Below, one piece after another: positions 1 to 8,191 of a stretch of 31,378 nt of DNA. The notes beneath the pieces were generated by a model, which was not told the DNA's origin, searched no databases, and worked only from the letters and a program-made list of their open reading frames with translations. The stretch is from UBA5603 sp964501315 (lineage in GTDB: Bacteria > Bacillota_I > Bacilli_A > Izemoplasmatales > Hujiaoplasmataceae). Numbering within the stretch: the stretch's first letter is position 1; every line of letters begins with the position of its first letter. Location of the stretch: assembly GCA_964501315.1 (NCBI GenBank), contig CAZCSO010000017.1, forward strand, positions 1 through 31,378, written 5' to 3'. The translations under genes and the position numbers were made by a program.

Positions 1-25
1 GGGCGTGCGGCCATGTTCGAAAGGG

Positions 26-793
26 TCAAGCGGGAGCTGAAAAGTCGCCTCGAAGCAGGGCTTTAAGCCGTTTTTTGAAATTCTTGACCCGTTTGTTGGC
101 GTCGTTGTGCCGTTTCATTTCGGCGATGACGATGCTCTGATCCAGACCGCTCAAGCGGGCGTATTCGCGTCCCATGATCTGCAGATCTTCGTCGCTGGCC
201 CAGAGTTTGTTGAAGTTTTCGCACCCCTGCATCGGCGTGATGGGACGAAATGCCATCCGGTTGATATCGACGATGCTGAAAAGATAGCCGTTCTCCGTCC
301 GCTTGATCAGGATATTGCCCGGGGAGTAGTCGAGGTGCCATACCCCTTTGCGGTGGAGATCGTACGTGTAGGCGGCAAAGGCGCTCAAGATCGCTTCGCG
401 CTCTTCCATCGGCTCTAGAAGCGGCGTGCGGATCGTGAAATCGTAGTCGAAATGCTCGGAGACGAAGTAGCTCTCGCAGAGCAGCCCCGATTCGAAAAAT
501 TCAATCAACGCGATCGGCGAAGGGGTACAGATGCCTAGCTCCAGAAGGCGCAGGGCGTTATGATAGGATTTATAGGCTTTGCTGCGGCGCAGGCGGGTAT
601 AGACGATACGGTTGAGCAGGTGAGGCACCTTGAACGATTTGACGACCGTCTTGATGCCGCCCATCTCAATGATTTTGAGTTCGTTGCGTGCTTTGTGAAT
701 CGTATGGGTGTCGGCATGAAAAATCGAGCGTATCGCCTCCAAAGAAGGTTTTAGAAACGCGTATTCGGGACGGTATTCATACTGAGCGTGCAT
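26..793 (-). CDS. WaaP/InaA-family lipopolysaccharide kinase-like protein
   Basis: Predicted small protein-kinase-fold enzyme of 255 residues, of the kind that phosphorylates heptose or Kdo in the LPS core on the cytoplasmic side of the inner membrane. Visible kinase features are an N-lobe lysine (about K52 in KTVVKSF), the catalytic loop HLDYSPGNIL with H153, D155 and N160, and the metal-binding aspartate D176 in VDINRM, which replaces the usual DFG. The open frame runs on to 874, but ATG at 793 (MHAQYEY) is preferred: it has AAAGG just upstream, and the longer form would run into the divergent gene's start. It is divergent from the deacetylase gene, and its neighbours are LPS-core-type glycosyltransferases, which supports a role in core modification. 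The acceptor sugar cannot be told from the sequence. Confidence 0.75.
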   Translation of the reverse strand: MHAQYEYRPEYAFLKPSLEAIRSIFHADTHTIHKARNELKIIEMGGIKTVVKSFKVPHLLNRIVYTRLRRSKAYKSYHNALRLLELGICTPSPIALIEFFESGLLCESYFVSEHFDYDFTIRTPLLEPMEEREAILSAFAAYTYDLHRKGVWHLDYSPGNILIKRTENGYLFSIVDINRMAFRPITPMQGCENFNKLWASDEDLQIMGREYARLSGLDQSIVIAEMKRHNDANKRVKNFKKRLKALLRGDFSAPA

Positions 794-819
794 GGTAGCC
801 TTTTGCCTAAGTGAGGGTA

Positions 820-828
820 TGGTATGAT
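820..828 (+). promoter_or_regulatory. Extended -10 promoter for the plus-strand operon
   Basis: TGGTATGAT is an extended -10 element (TGn plus TATGAT) in the 64-base divergent gap. It would start transcription near 835, about 20 bases before the ATG at 858. No good -35 box lies at 17 bases, which is acceptable for an extended -10. The same TGGTAT core occurs before the large minus-strand operon at 25008-25016. Confidence 0.5.
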
Positions 829-857
829 ACTTTATTATTGCTGAAAAGAGAGGATTT

Positions 858-1598
858 ATGGTTCCGGTTGTCATGTATCATCACATCAACAGCGACGATC
901 TTCCCCTCTCCAATACCGAGGCAATGATGGACGAACATCTGCGCCTCGTCGCCCGGCGCTATACGTCCGTCTTCCCGGGAAAGGATGCCGAAAATCCCAT
1001 CTGCCTGACGTTTGACGATGCTTACTACGATTTTTACCATTATGTTTTCCCGCTTCTGAAAAAGTATGACCTCAAGGCGCTTCTTGCCGTCCCCTCGGCC
1101 TATATCCTTGAGGATACGGACGTCGAACCCTCCCGGCGCCTTTCCTTGAAACACCGGGAGATTTACGAAGGGGAGAACTGGCGCACCCATGCCCCGTTTT
1201 GTACTTACGCCGAATTGCGTGAGATGATCCGTAGCGGCCTTGTCGCGGTCGCGTCGCATTCCATGAACCACGTCAATCTGAGCGATGAGGGGATCGATTT
1301 GGAGCGGGAGATCGTAGGGTCCAAGCGTGTCCTCGAAGAGAAGCTCGGATTCCGCGTCGATTCGTTTGTCCTGCCATACGGAAAATACAACGCTGCCGCA
1401 GTTGCGCTGGCGCGGGAACATTACAGCTATGTATTCCGGATCGGCAACGCCCTCAACCCCTCGTGGAAGGGGATCGGCGGACTGATTTACCGAATCAAGG
1501 GGGACGCCCTCAAAACGCCCGATGAACTCTTCAAACCTCTCAAGCAGCTGGGATTCTGGTTCAAAACAATCGTAAAACGTGTCAAGGGAGAGAGATGA
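858..1598 (+). CDS. Polysaccharide deacetylase (CE4/NodB family)
   Basis: Predicted metal-dependent N-deacetylase of the NodB-homology family, 246 residues. The family motifs are present: TFDDA at 51-55 (catalytic base D53, metal ligand D54) and HSMNH at 134-138 (the two metal-binding histidines). The N-terminus VPVVMYHHI is the usual first strand of the family. There is no signal peptide, so it probably acts in the cytoplasm on a lipid- or core-linked N-acetylhexosamine rather than on exported polymer. It starts after a strong AGAGAGGA ribosome site and overlaps the next gene by four bases (ATGA), so it leads an operon with three glycosyltransferases. Deacetylation of a GlcNAc or GalNAc in the LPS core is the likely job. 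The substrate is an inference. Confidence 0.85.
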   Translation: MVPVVMYHHINSDDLPLSNTEAMMDEHLRLVARRYTSVFPGKDAENPICLTFDDAYYDFYHYVFPLLKKYDLKALLAVPSAYILEDTDVEPSRRLSLKHREIYEGENWRTHAPFCTYAELREMIRSGLVAVASHSMNHVNLSDEGIDLEREIVGSKRVLEEKLGFRVDSFVLPYGKYNAAAVALAREHYSYVFRIGNALNPSWKGIGGLIYRIKGDALKTPDELFKPLKQLGFWFKTIVKRVKGER

Positions 1599-2347
1599 AC
1601 GTATCGGCGGTCATGATTGTCAAAAACGGAGCGCGCACCATCCGCCGCTCGCTGGAGAGTTTGCGGGAGTTTGACGACGTTGTCGTCTATGACAACGGCT
1701 CGAATGACGGGACGCAGGGTATAGCAAACGAATTTCAAAACGTTCGCCTCATCGAAGGGGAGTTCGACGGCTTCGGAACGACGAAAAACCGTGCGGCAAG
1801 TTTCGCCAGACACGACTGGATATTGATCATCGACAGCGATGAGGTCGTCGACGAGGGACTGCTCCATGCGCTCCGGACGAAGCCGCTCGATCCCCGGACG
1901 ATCTACATCGTCAATTTCCTCGCCTATTACAAAGAGATCCAGATCCGCCACTGCGGCTGGAACAACCAGAAGATCCGCCGCCTCTACAACAAAAGGGTGA
2001 CCCGCTTCAACGACAACGCGGTGCATGAGAACATTATCGACGAAGGGATGCACAAAGAGACCATCGAGGGGAACATGAAGCACTACAGCTACATGAGCAT
2101 CTCCGATTTCATTATCAAGGTGGACCGTTACTCGACCCTTTTCGCCCAAGACAACGCGGGCAAGAAGTTCCCGACCCCCGCCAAGGCGTTTTTCAACGGT
2201 CTCTACTCTTTTTTCCGTACCTACATCCTCAAGCGGGGTTTCCTCGACGGCTACGCGGGGCTGATCATCGCCTTTTCACACATGGCGACGAACTTCTACA
2301 AATACATTAAACTTTACGAACTCAACCGGGAGCAGCGCCGTGGCTAA
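1595..2347 (+). CDS. WaaE/KdtX-like family 2 glycosyltransferase (LPS core)
   Basis: GT-A fold glycosyltransferase of 250 residues. It opens with the family 2 nucleotide-binding strand SAVMIVKNGARTI, has VYDNGSNDGT at 32-40 and the metal-binding DSDE at 80-83. The C-terminal part (RGFLDGYAGLIIAFSH and the following aromatic stretch) resembles the C-terminus of WaaE/KdtX enzymes, which add a beta-1,4-glucose to heptose I of the inner core. It overlaps the deacetylase by four bases and the GT4 gene by eight. The family assignment is firm. The exact sugar and linkage are inferred from resemblance only. Confidence 0.85.
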   Translation: MNVSAVMIVKNGARTIRRSLESLREFDDVVVYDNGSNDGTQGIANEFQNVRLIEGEFDGFGTTKNRAASFARHDWILIIDSDEVVDEGLLHALRTKPLDPRTIYIVNFLAYYKEIQIRHCGWNNQKIRRLYNKRVTRFNDNAVHENIIDEGMHKETIEGNMKHYSYMSISDFIIKVDRYSTLFAQDNAGKKFPTPAKAFFNGLYSFFRTYILKRGFLDGYAGLIIAFSHMATNFYKYIKLYELNREQRRG

Positions 2348-3422
2348 AAAGATCCTCGAACTGTGCCTCTCCCCCGACCTGGGAGGGCTGGAACTCTACA
2401 TGATGCGCGCGTCGCGCTATCTTGGTCGGGAGTGCCTCAGTGTCATCAATGAAAAAGGGAAATTGCTGGGATACTACGAGGGGACCTCTTACCGCTATGA
2501 AACCCTCCGCCGCCGAAACATCCTTTTCTCGTGGATCGGCGCGCGCCGTCTCGCCCGATTGATCGATGATGAAGAGATCGATGTCCTCCACCTGCACTGG
2601 ACCAAAGACCTGCCGCTTGCCGTTATGGCAAAGCTTCTTTCGAAGCGTCGCCCCAAGGTCGTGCAGTCGCGCCATATGACGATGACCCGTTTCAAGGACG
2701 ATTTCTATCACCGCTTTCTCTACCGCAACGTCGACATGATGCTCGCCGTCACGCAGCAGGTCAAATCGCAAATCGAGCGTTTCGTCCCCGACGCAATCCG
2801 TCCCCGTACGGAGGTCCTCTACATCGGTGCCGAACAGCCCGCATTGATCTCGGCCGAAGAGAGAACAGCCCGCCGCGCAGCATTGGGGATCGGGGATGCG
2901 TTCACGGTCGGGATCGTCGGCCGGATCGAGCCGCAAAAAGGGCAGCACCTGGTGCTCGAAGCGGTAGAAAAGCTCTGCGAGGAGGGGTGGGAGGCCAAAG
3001 CCCTCATCGTCGGCCATGCGATGGATGAGGGGTATCTGCAAAAGCTGCAGGAACGCTACCGCGACAGAGCTGTTTTTACCGGCTTCACCCGTGAAGCGCA
3101 GACACTGATGCAGCTGTGCGACGTGATGGTCCTAGCCACCGAAAACGAGACGTTCGGACTGGTGCTGATCGAAGCGATGATGTGCGGCGTATGCGTCGTT
3201 GCAAGCGACAGCGGCGGGCCGCTGGAGATCATTGACAACGGAATAAACGGGTTGCTGTTCAGGACGTTTGAGAGTGAGGATCTTGCCGAAAAACTCCGAA
3301 GATTGTACAAGGATGAAACATTCCGAAAATCTTTTGCCGAGGCCGGGAAACAAAAAGCTTTAGCTACATTCGAGAGTAAAACGCAGTTTGGCGTATTACA
3401 AAACCTATTGGAGAGTTTATGA
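2340..3422 (+). CDS. Family 4 glycosyltransferase (GT-B fold)
   Basis: Retaining GT-B glycosyltransferase of 360 residues. The N-domain has the glycine-rich acceptor loop SPDLGGLELYM (11-21). The C-domain begins with VGIVGRIEPQKGQHLVLEA (about 190-208) and carries the EX7E motif E270-E278 in ETFGLVLIEAM, followed by SDSGGPLEII. The start is GTG at 2340, eight bases inside the preceding gene, and gives the expected MAKKILELCLS N-terminus. It likely extends the LPS core or an attached oligosaccharide in the cytoplasm. Base composition falls near its 3' end (after about 3280) and stays low in the next genes, which suggests a recombination joint within this gene. Confidence 0.9.
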   Translation: MAKKILELCLSPDLGGLELYMMRASRYLGRECLSVINEKGKLLGYYEGTSYRYETLRRRNILFSWIGARRLARLIDDEEIDVLHLHWTKDLPLAVMAKLLSKRRPKVVQSRHMTMTRFKDDFYHRFLYRNVDMMLAVTQQVKSQIERFVPDAIRPRTEVLYIGAEQPALISAEERTARRAALGIGDAFTVGIVGRIEPQKGQHLVLEAVEKLCEEGWEAKALIVGHAMDEGYLQKLQERYRDRAVFTGFTREAQTLMQLCDVMVLATENETFGLVLIEAMMCGVCVVASDSGGPLEIIDNGINGLLFRTFESEDLAEKLRRLYKDETFRKSFAEAGKQKALATFESKTQFGVLQNLLESL

Positions 3423-4237
3423 AAGTCAGTATTCTAATTGCAATTTACAAAGACATAGAAGCCCTGTCGTTGATTATAGATGCTTTAAAGCAACAAACGT
3501 ATAAAAATTTCGAAGCAATAGTAGCCGAAGACAATGATTCGGAAGAAGTCAAACACTATCTTGCATCAGTAGATGCATTTTTCCCCATCAAACATTATTA
3601 TCACCCCGATAATGGTTTGCAAAAAGCGATTGCACGAAATGCTTCAATTCGTATGAGTGAAGGAGAATATCTTATCTTTATTGACGGCGATACAATCCCT
3701 TACTCTACATTTATTGAATCGCACGTCGCTTTGGCGGAGTCAAAAAAAGTTTTATGCGGACGCCGCGTCAATCTCGAAGACGGGCTTTCCAATGCCTTAA
3801 GAGAACGCCGTATATCTTCTCTGGAATTGGAAAAAATCTGGAATTTTTTGCCAGAGTTGTTAAAAGATAAAACAAGACATATCGAACAGGGGTTGCGTTT
3901 TGAACCCAATGGCTGGATTCAGCAGTTCCTTGCCCGGAGGGATAAGAACATACATATGGTCGGGGCTAATTTTTCGTGTTTTAAAGCAGATATAATGTCG
4001 ATCAACGGATGTGACGAGTCCATGACCGATGGTCCGGGAGTAGACGACACGGATCTTGAATGGCGTTTTACAGCATCCGGCATCACGATGAAATCTTGTA
4101 AGTACTGCGCAAACCTTTTTCATTTGAATCACGCCAGAAACGATCGTAAAGAGATTTACGACCAAAATGTTTTGCGGATGCAAGAAAAACAACGCAATGG
4201 TGAGATTGTCTGTGCGAATGGGATTTTGAAGCTTTGA
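3419..4237 (+). CDS. Family 2 glycosyltransferase with C-terminal galactosyltransferase-type domain
   Basis: GT-A enzyme of 272 residues. The N-terminal strand is SILIAIYKDIEAL, AEDND lies at 36-40, and the metal-binding DGD is at 89-91 (YLIFIDGDTIPY). The C-terminal part GANFSCFKADIMSINGCDE with the acidic VDDTDLEWR is the glyco_transf_7C-type second half found in chondroitin-synthase-like and galactosyl enzymes. It is clearly paralogous to the minus-strand gene at 7309-8139: both share the length, the DGD context, the FLPELLKD/YLPSMIKDH segment, NFSC[FY]K and the ANG/KNGI[LI]K ending. It starts on ATGA overlapping the GT4 gene. The gene is AT-rich compared with the upstream ones. Donor and acceptor are unknown. 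Confidence 0.85.
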   Translation: MKVSILIAIYKDIEALSLIIDALKQQTYKNFEAIVAEDNDSEEVKHYLASVDAFFPIKHYYHPDNGLQKAIARNASIRMSEGEYLIFIDGDTIPYSTFIESHVALAESKKVLCGRRVNLEDGLSNALRERRISSLELEKIWNFLPELLKDKTRHIEQGLRFEPNGWIQQFLARRDKNIHMVGANFSCFKADIMSINGCDESMTDGPGVDDTDLEWRFTASGITMKSCKYCANLFHLNHARNDRKEIYDQNVLRMQEKQRNGEIVCANGILKL

Positions 4238-4269
4238 AATTGACTTAATTAGGATATAAGGATTATTGG

Positions 4270-5502
4270 ATGAAAAATGAATTGCATTTATTTGTACTAT
4301 GGGAAAAAGCGCGCACCCACGAATCTGAAGCAATAGCAGAAATAGAGAAAACATTTGAAATCTTGCAGACGTACTCGATTACATGGTCTCCATATAACGT
4401 AGGAAAAAATTTCACGCGTTTTTATGGAGAAAGTCTTCCAAACAATTCTCATAAAGCTTTACATTGCGGAAGTGGAGAATTTAAATTAATCGTTGTCCTC
4501 GACAAAAATCCTGTATATGAAATCAGAAAAACGAGCAAAGGCAACAGAACGGTCAACATCAATATGTTTGACACCAAAGCAAAGCTAAGAAGTATGACCG
4601 GTGGCGGACATCGAATCCATGGTACGGATAATGAAACGGAAACAAGACATGATCTAGTACTGTTGACCGGTGTGTCTCGGGAGGATTTTTTAAAGAAGCA
4701 TACTGAAAGAAAAGAAGATATCGTCATAAAACAGGATTTGGTCGGTGCAAACGGCTGGAATGATTTTGATGAATTATTTTATATTTTAAATGAATGTTCA
4801 GAATATGTTGTATTGCGAAATGCTGAAAACATCAATCTTGATTATTTTAGCAAAGAGGGTGGCGACATTGATATCCTTACAAAAAATGCAATTGAAACAA
4901 AGTATATTCTGGGTGATATCGATGGCATACAAAGCAATGCGGGGCATATGAAAGTCGATGTCCAAAGAAATATCATATTATTTGAAGTATATCAATATGG
5001 TCAAAATCTCTATGATGTAAACTTTGAAAATCATTGCTTTGCTACCAAGAAAATGGTTAAAAATTTATATACATTAGACGATGAATCAGAAATGTATGCG
5101 TTGTTGTATCATGCTTTGTTGTACAAAAAAACTTTCGAGGCAAAACATAGAGACAGAATTCTGAAAAAATATCCTGCATATTTCAATGATCCGGACACTA
5201 TTGAAGAAAAAGCACTTGGGATGTTAATCGATTATTTCAATAAAAATAACTTTAAATTTATTCCACCGAATGATGGTTATTTTAATACCAGGAAAGAAAT
5301 TAAAAAGTTGCTGGTAAAAAATAAAAATAGAGAAAATGCGATCCAGAAACTAATCAAAAAAGTCGTTGAAATCGAGACGAAAAAACGTGAAATCAAAATA
5401 TTTTTCTTTAAATCGCTAAAGAAATTATTGTCAATAGAAATTGAGATACGCTCCGTTATCCGGCTCAGTATTAACTTGGGTAAAAGACAAAAAAACAAAT
5501 GA
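4270..5502 (+). CDS. Uncharacterised protein with nucleotidyltransferase-like motif
   Basis: A 410-residue protein I do not recognise by name. The first 150 residues hold a charged region ending in GGGHRIHGTDNETETRHDL (111-129), which looks like a conserved active or binding segment. The middle has VVLRNAENI followed by GGDIDIL (197-203). A DxD after glycine, with a later aspartate (HMKVDV, D230), is the pattern of the polymerase-beta/NTP_transf_5 nucleotidyltransferase fold. The C-terminal 100 residues are lysine-rich and probably helical. It sits 32 bases after the GT2 gene with AAGGA upstream and overlaps the kinase gene at ATGA, so the two are likely partners. A role in activating or attaching a phosphoryl or nucleotidyl group to the glycan is only a guess. 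The region is strongly AT-rich. Confidence 0.6.
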   Translation: MKNELHLFVLWEKARTHESEAIAEIEKTFEILQTYSITWSPYNVGKNFTRFYGESLPNNSHKALHCGSGEFKLIVVLDKNPVYEIRKTSKGNRTVNINMFDTKAKLRSMTGGGHRIHGTDNETETRHDLVLLTGVSREDFLKKHTERKEDIVIKQDLVGANGWNDFDELFYILNECSEYVVLRNAENINLDYFSKEGGDIDILTKNAIETKYILGDIDGIQSNAGHMKVDVQRNIILFEVYQYGQNLYDVNFENHCFATKKMVKNLYTLDDESEMYALLYHALLYKKTFEAKHRDRILKKYPAYFNDPDTIEEKALGMLIDYFNKNNFKFIPPNDGYFNTRKEIKKLLVKNKNRENAIQKLIKKVVEIETKKREIKIFFFKSLKKLLSIEIEIRSVIRLSINLGKRQKNK

Positions 5503-6296
5503 GCAAACACTCAGGCATCATACAAAAAATAATAAAAGAGTTATTGAGAAACAAAAAGAAAGTCGAAAAATTCGTATATTTTTTAAAGAACTACCAAACT
5601 ATTTTAAAGACAATAAAAAGTTTAAATATCACAGATGTACATCCGTATTTGTACAAAAAATGGAGTTTCGGTGTTGCTTTTTTTATTGGAAAGTATAAGA
5701 ATGAAAAAGTGTTTATCAAGGTAGATACAAAAATCCATCAGCTTGAAAATGAGCTACATGTTCGAGAGAAGCTTCAAAATACATTGCATGAATACTTGAT
5801 CGATATGTATGAATTTTACAGCAATGAAGATATCCAAATCGCAATTTTCCCATTTTTTGCCAATATGGCAGAGCTACATGGTGAGAGCATCGTGAAAAAT
5901 CCTGATTATGTTAAAGAAATCGTATACATTCTAACAACATTACATGAACATGGGATTATACACCGAGACATAAAATTGGATAATTTTTTGCTTGTTGATG
6001 ACACATTAAAAATCATTGATTTTGTTTTTGCATGCTCTTTGAACGGGAGTGCAACATTAAAAGAATTGGATTCCAACCGTAAAGATCATCTTGAAATTTT
6101 AAAACTGTTGGGGCCTTACCGTCCAGCTTCTTACATCAAAAATTTTGAATGGAATGATTTTATTTCCATGAAATTCATTATCGAAGAAATAGTGAAGCAT
6201 TCGAATGTGCCTTTGCAATGTAGAAAAGCACTGGAACAATACGCCGTGATATTTGATGAGCTGTCAATCGGTAAAACGTATTGCTACCGAAAATAA
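5499..6296 (+). CDS. Protein-kinase-fold enzyme, possible sugar or lipid-linked glycan kinase
   Basis: A 265-residue protein with a protein-kinase-like core. The N-lobe has VFIKV with K74 and a following acidic helix (ENELHVRE). The catalytic loop HRDIKLDNFLL has H155, R156, D157 and N162. IIDFVFA has the metal-binding D174, with DFV in place of DFG. No clear glycine-rich loop is seen before K74. The first 50 residues are basic and helical. It overlaps the preceding nucleotidyltransferase-like gene by four bases and is the last gene of the plus-strand operon, ending five bases from the convergent operon. In a polysaccharide locus such kinases (WaaP, KdkA types) usually phosphorylate sugars rather than proteins. 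The target is unknown. Confidence 0.7.
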   Translation: MSKHSGIIQKIIKELLRNKKKVEKFVYFLKNYQTILKTIKSLNITDVHPYLYKKWSFGVAFFIGKYKNEKVFIKVDTKIHQLENELHVREKLQNTLHEYLIDMYEFYSNEDIQIAIFPFFANMAELHGESIVKNPDYVKEIVYILTTLHEHGIIHRDIKLDNFLLVDDTLKIIDFVFACSLNGSATLKELDSNRKDHLEILKLLGPYRPASYIKNFEWNDFISMKFIIEEIVKHSNVPLQCRKALEQYAVIFDELSIGKTYCYRK

Positions 6297-6301
6297 TAAA
6301 C

Positions 6302-7306
6302 TTATAGGTTTCTAAGATCAATGGTTTTGATAGTTGTATTTGCAGCAGCATAGTGGTATACATTTTGTATTTCAGGGCGCGGTTGCACCATATCATCAGA
6401 TTCGATGACAAAAGAGATTATTTCGCTTTTAGGGTACAGGATATTCAGTGTGAAGAGTGCTGATGAAAAAAATGAGCAAATCCGTAAAGGATATTGATTC
6501 GAAGCGATAAATTCCAGTTCAATAGGCTGGTGAATTTCATGGACAATAAAATTTTCGTTTTTCAGCTGTAGTAAATTTTCGTGTACAATTTCCGCACGAT
6601 GAGGAATGTAAATGATTTTACATTGATAAAAATCTATTATTTTTCGAATATATTCTAAATATGTTTCGTTACTGACGAGCTTAATGTCCGCAAGCGGTTG
6701 CCCGAGAAAATAAACGGTTTCGTCAGGAATGGTATGCGACAGAAATGTTTGTTTGAAATATTTTAGATCGTTAGGGATGATTTTTTCGTTGCCATGTGGT
6801 GTGAAGCGATACGATGTAAAAAGATTGAGAGTATCCGTTGGAAGTGTCTTCAACCCAAACAGATTAAAGCGCCACTGACGAATTTTTTTTGTCAGGGAAA
6901 GCTTTTTATTACTCTTATGTTTTCCTGAAGAATTCAGATAATGATTGATCGTGACTGCACCATCGTCCAGCAAATATACGGTATTTTTTTGAATGCTTGC
7001 GATAATCATTTTGCCGATACTGCTGAGATTGCCGCAAAAAACGTAATCATAGTGTTGTTTTTGAAGTAGCTTGACCAATCGGATTTGTTTGAAGAATGTG
7101 GTCTTGCTATCTTTTCCCCGTAGATCAAAACGGATCACTTCGTCCCACTCTTGTTCGTTAACCAGATTGTTGATTTGATGTCTGTTTTTGGAATCGTATT
7201 CTGTGAAGATAACGACAAGCAGATTGTTCCGGGTTTTGAAATGCTCTCTGGCCTCTATCGCATTGATGAGTTGTAAGGGAGACGTGATAAAAAAAAGATT
7301 TCGCAT
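6302..7306 (-). CDS. GT52 / polysialyltransferase-like glycosyltransferase, candidate legionaminic acid transferase
   Basis: A 334-residue enzyme resembling the bacterial sialyltransferases of family GT52 and the related polysialyltransferase families. The N-terminus MRNLFFITSPLQLINAIEA is the characteristic first strand. LLDDGAVTI matches the DDG motif, IIYIPHRAE matches the [YP]xPHPR motif and SFFSSAL matches the FFS(S/G)A motif of Lst-type enzymes. These use CMP-activated nonulosonic acids. It is the last gene of the operon that encodes CMP-legionaminic acid synthesis, so transfer of legionaminic acid to a cell-surface glycan is the best inference. The frame opens at 7357, but ATG at 7306 gives the family N-terminus and begins two bases after the stop of the upstream GT2 gene. 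Confidence 0.78.
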   Translation of the reverse strand: MRNLFFITSPLQLINAIEAREHFKTRNNLLVVIFTEYDSKNRHQINNLVNEQEWDEVIRFDLRGKDSKTTFFKQIRLVKLLQKQHYDYVFCGNLSSIGKMIIASIQKNTVYLLDDGAVTINHYLNSSGKHKSNKKLSLTKKIRQWRFNLFGLKTLPTDTLNLFTSYRFTPHGNEKIIPNDLKYFKQTFLSHTIPDETVYFLGQPLADIKLVSNETYLEYIRKIIDFYQCKIIYIPHRAEIVHENLLQLKNENFIVHEIHQPIELEFIASNQYPLRICSFFSSALFTLNILYPKSEIISFVIESDDMVQPRPEIQNVYHYAAANTTIKTIDLRNL

Positions 7307-7308
7307 TT

Positions 7309-8139
7309 TTATACTTTGATAATCCCGTTTTTGCAAAAATAGGCTTTTTCTGCCCATCGCTGGCGTATGATCGCTTTATTAAAATCTCGTACTTCTGCAT
7401 TAAAACGTTTGGGATGGTATAAGTGCATGATATTGGCGCTACTTCTGCAGGATTGAAGTTTAAATCCCATTCCAAAAAAACGCCAGCTTGGGTCCACGTC
7501 TTCACCTTCTGAAGGAAGTTCAAATGTTTCATCAAAACCATTGATGGCTAAAAAGTCTTCTTTGTAGCATGAAAAATTGCATCCGACGATATGTCGCACA
7601 GGACGATCGTGTATGAGATCGGTTAAAAAGTTTTTAACACCAAGATGGAAACCGTCTTCTACATGGCGTGCGTGATCTTTGATCATGGATGGCAGATACC
7701 ATAGAAATTTTTTTTCTATCTCTTTTGGCGTTATTTCTTTCTTTTTCAGTTTTTCAGTGAAATTCGGTCCAAGTTCAAAACGTTTTCCGCATAATACAAC
7801 CCCTTTTTGGGCATTTTTCGCATGTGCTTCAATAAAACTGCCATAGGGTATACAATCACCGTCGATGAAAATCAGGTACTCGTTTTCAGCAGCTTTGATG
7901 GCATTGTTCAGCGCAATGTTTTTACGCCATCCCACGTCCGGCTGCGAAAGATGGATCAGATTGGGGAATTCACCTTTTTTTGAATCTACGAAAGTTTTCA
8001 TTTCCGCGGAATCCCCGTCTTCTGAAATGATGATTTGGTCTGCGGGGACGCTTTGCTGTTTTAAACTCTCTAAAATGAATTCCAATGCTTCCGTATCTTT
8101 GTATACGGAAACGATAATACTTGTTTTCGGTAATGTCAT
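7309..8139 (-). CDS. Family 2 glycosyltransferase, paralogue of the gene at 3419-4237
   Basis: GT-A glycosyltransferase of 276 residues. It has SIIVSVYKDTEALEFI at the start, ISEDGDS after strand two, YLIFIDGDCIPYGSFIEAH with the metal-binding DGD, and the C-terminal half VGCNFSCYKEDFLAINGFDE with the acidic GEDVDPSWR. It aligns along its whole length with the plus-strand GT2 at 3419-4237. It lies between legF and the sialyltransferase-like gene. A 52-base gap separates it from legF, and TAGGAT precedes its ATG. Because it travels with the Leg genes it may build the acceptor on which the nonulosonic acid is placed. Its base composition is AT-rich, unlike legG and legI upstream. Confidence 0.85.
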   Translation of the reverse strand: MTLPKTSIIVSVYKDTEALEFILESLKQQSVPADQIIISEDGDSAEMKTFVDSKKGEFPNLIHLSQPDVGWRKNIALNNAIKAAENEYLIFIDGDCIPYGSFIEAHAKNAQKGVVLCGKRFELGPNFTEKLKKKEITPKEIEKKFLWYLPSMIKDHARHVEDGFHLGVKNFLTDLIHDRPVRHIVGCNFSCYKEDFLAINGFDETFELPSEGEDVDPSWRFFGMGFKLQSCRSSANIMHLYHPKRFNAEVRDFNKAIIRQRWAEKAYFCKNGIIKV

Positions 8140-8191
8140 TACTATCCTATCTTGATGCAGCAGATTCTATGTACGAATGATACTGCAATCT

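Noticed and set aside
4238..4269. TTGACT at 4240 with TATAAG at 4254 as a promoter for the nucleotidyltransferase-like gene
   Set aside because: The spacing is only eight bases, and the gap is better explained as a short intergenic stretch with a ribosome site.
5441..5698. An 85-codon plus-strand frame across the junction of the nucleotidyltransferase-like and kinase genes
   Set aside because: It overlaps both genes in another frame and shows no motif. The ATGA-coupled kinase start explains the region.
6297..6311. An AAAC...GTTT inverted repeat between the convergent operons as a two-way terminator
   Set aside because: The stem is only four weak base pairs with no T-run.
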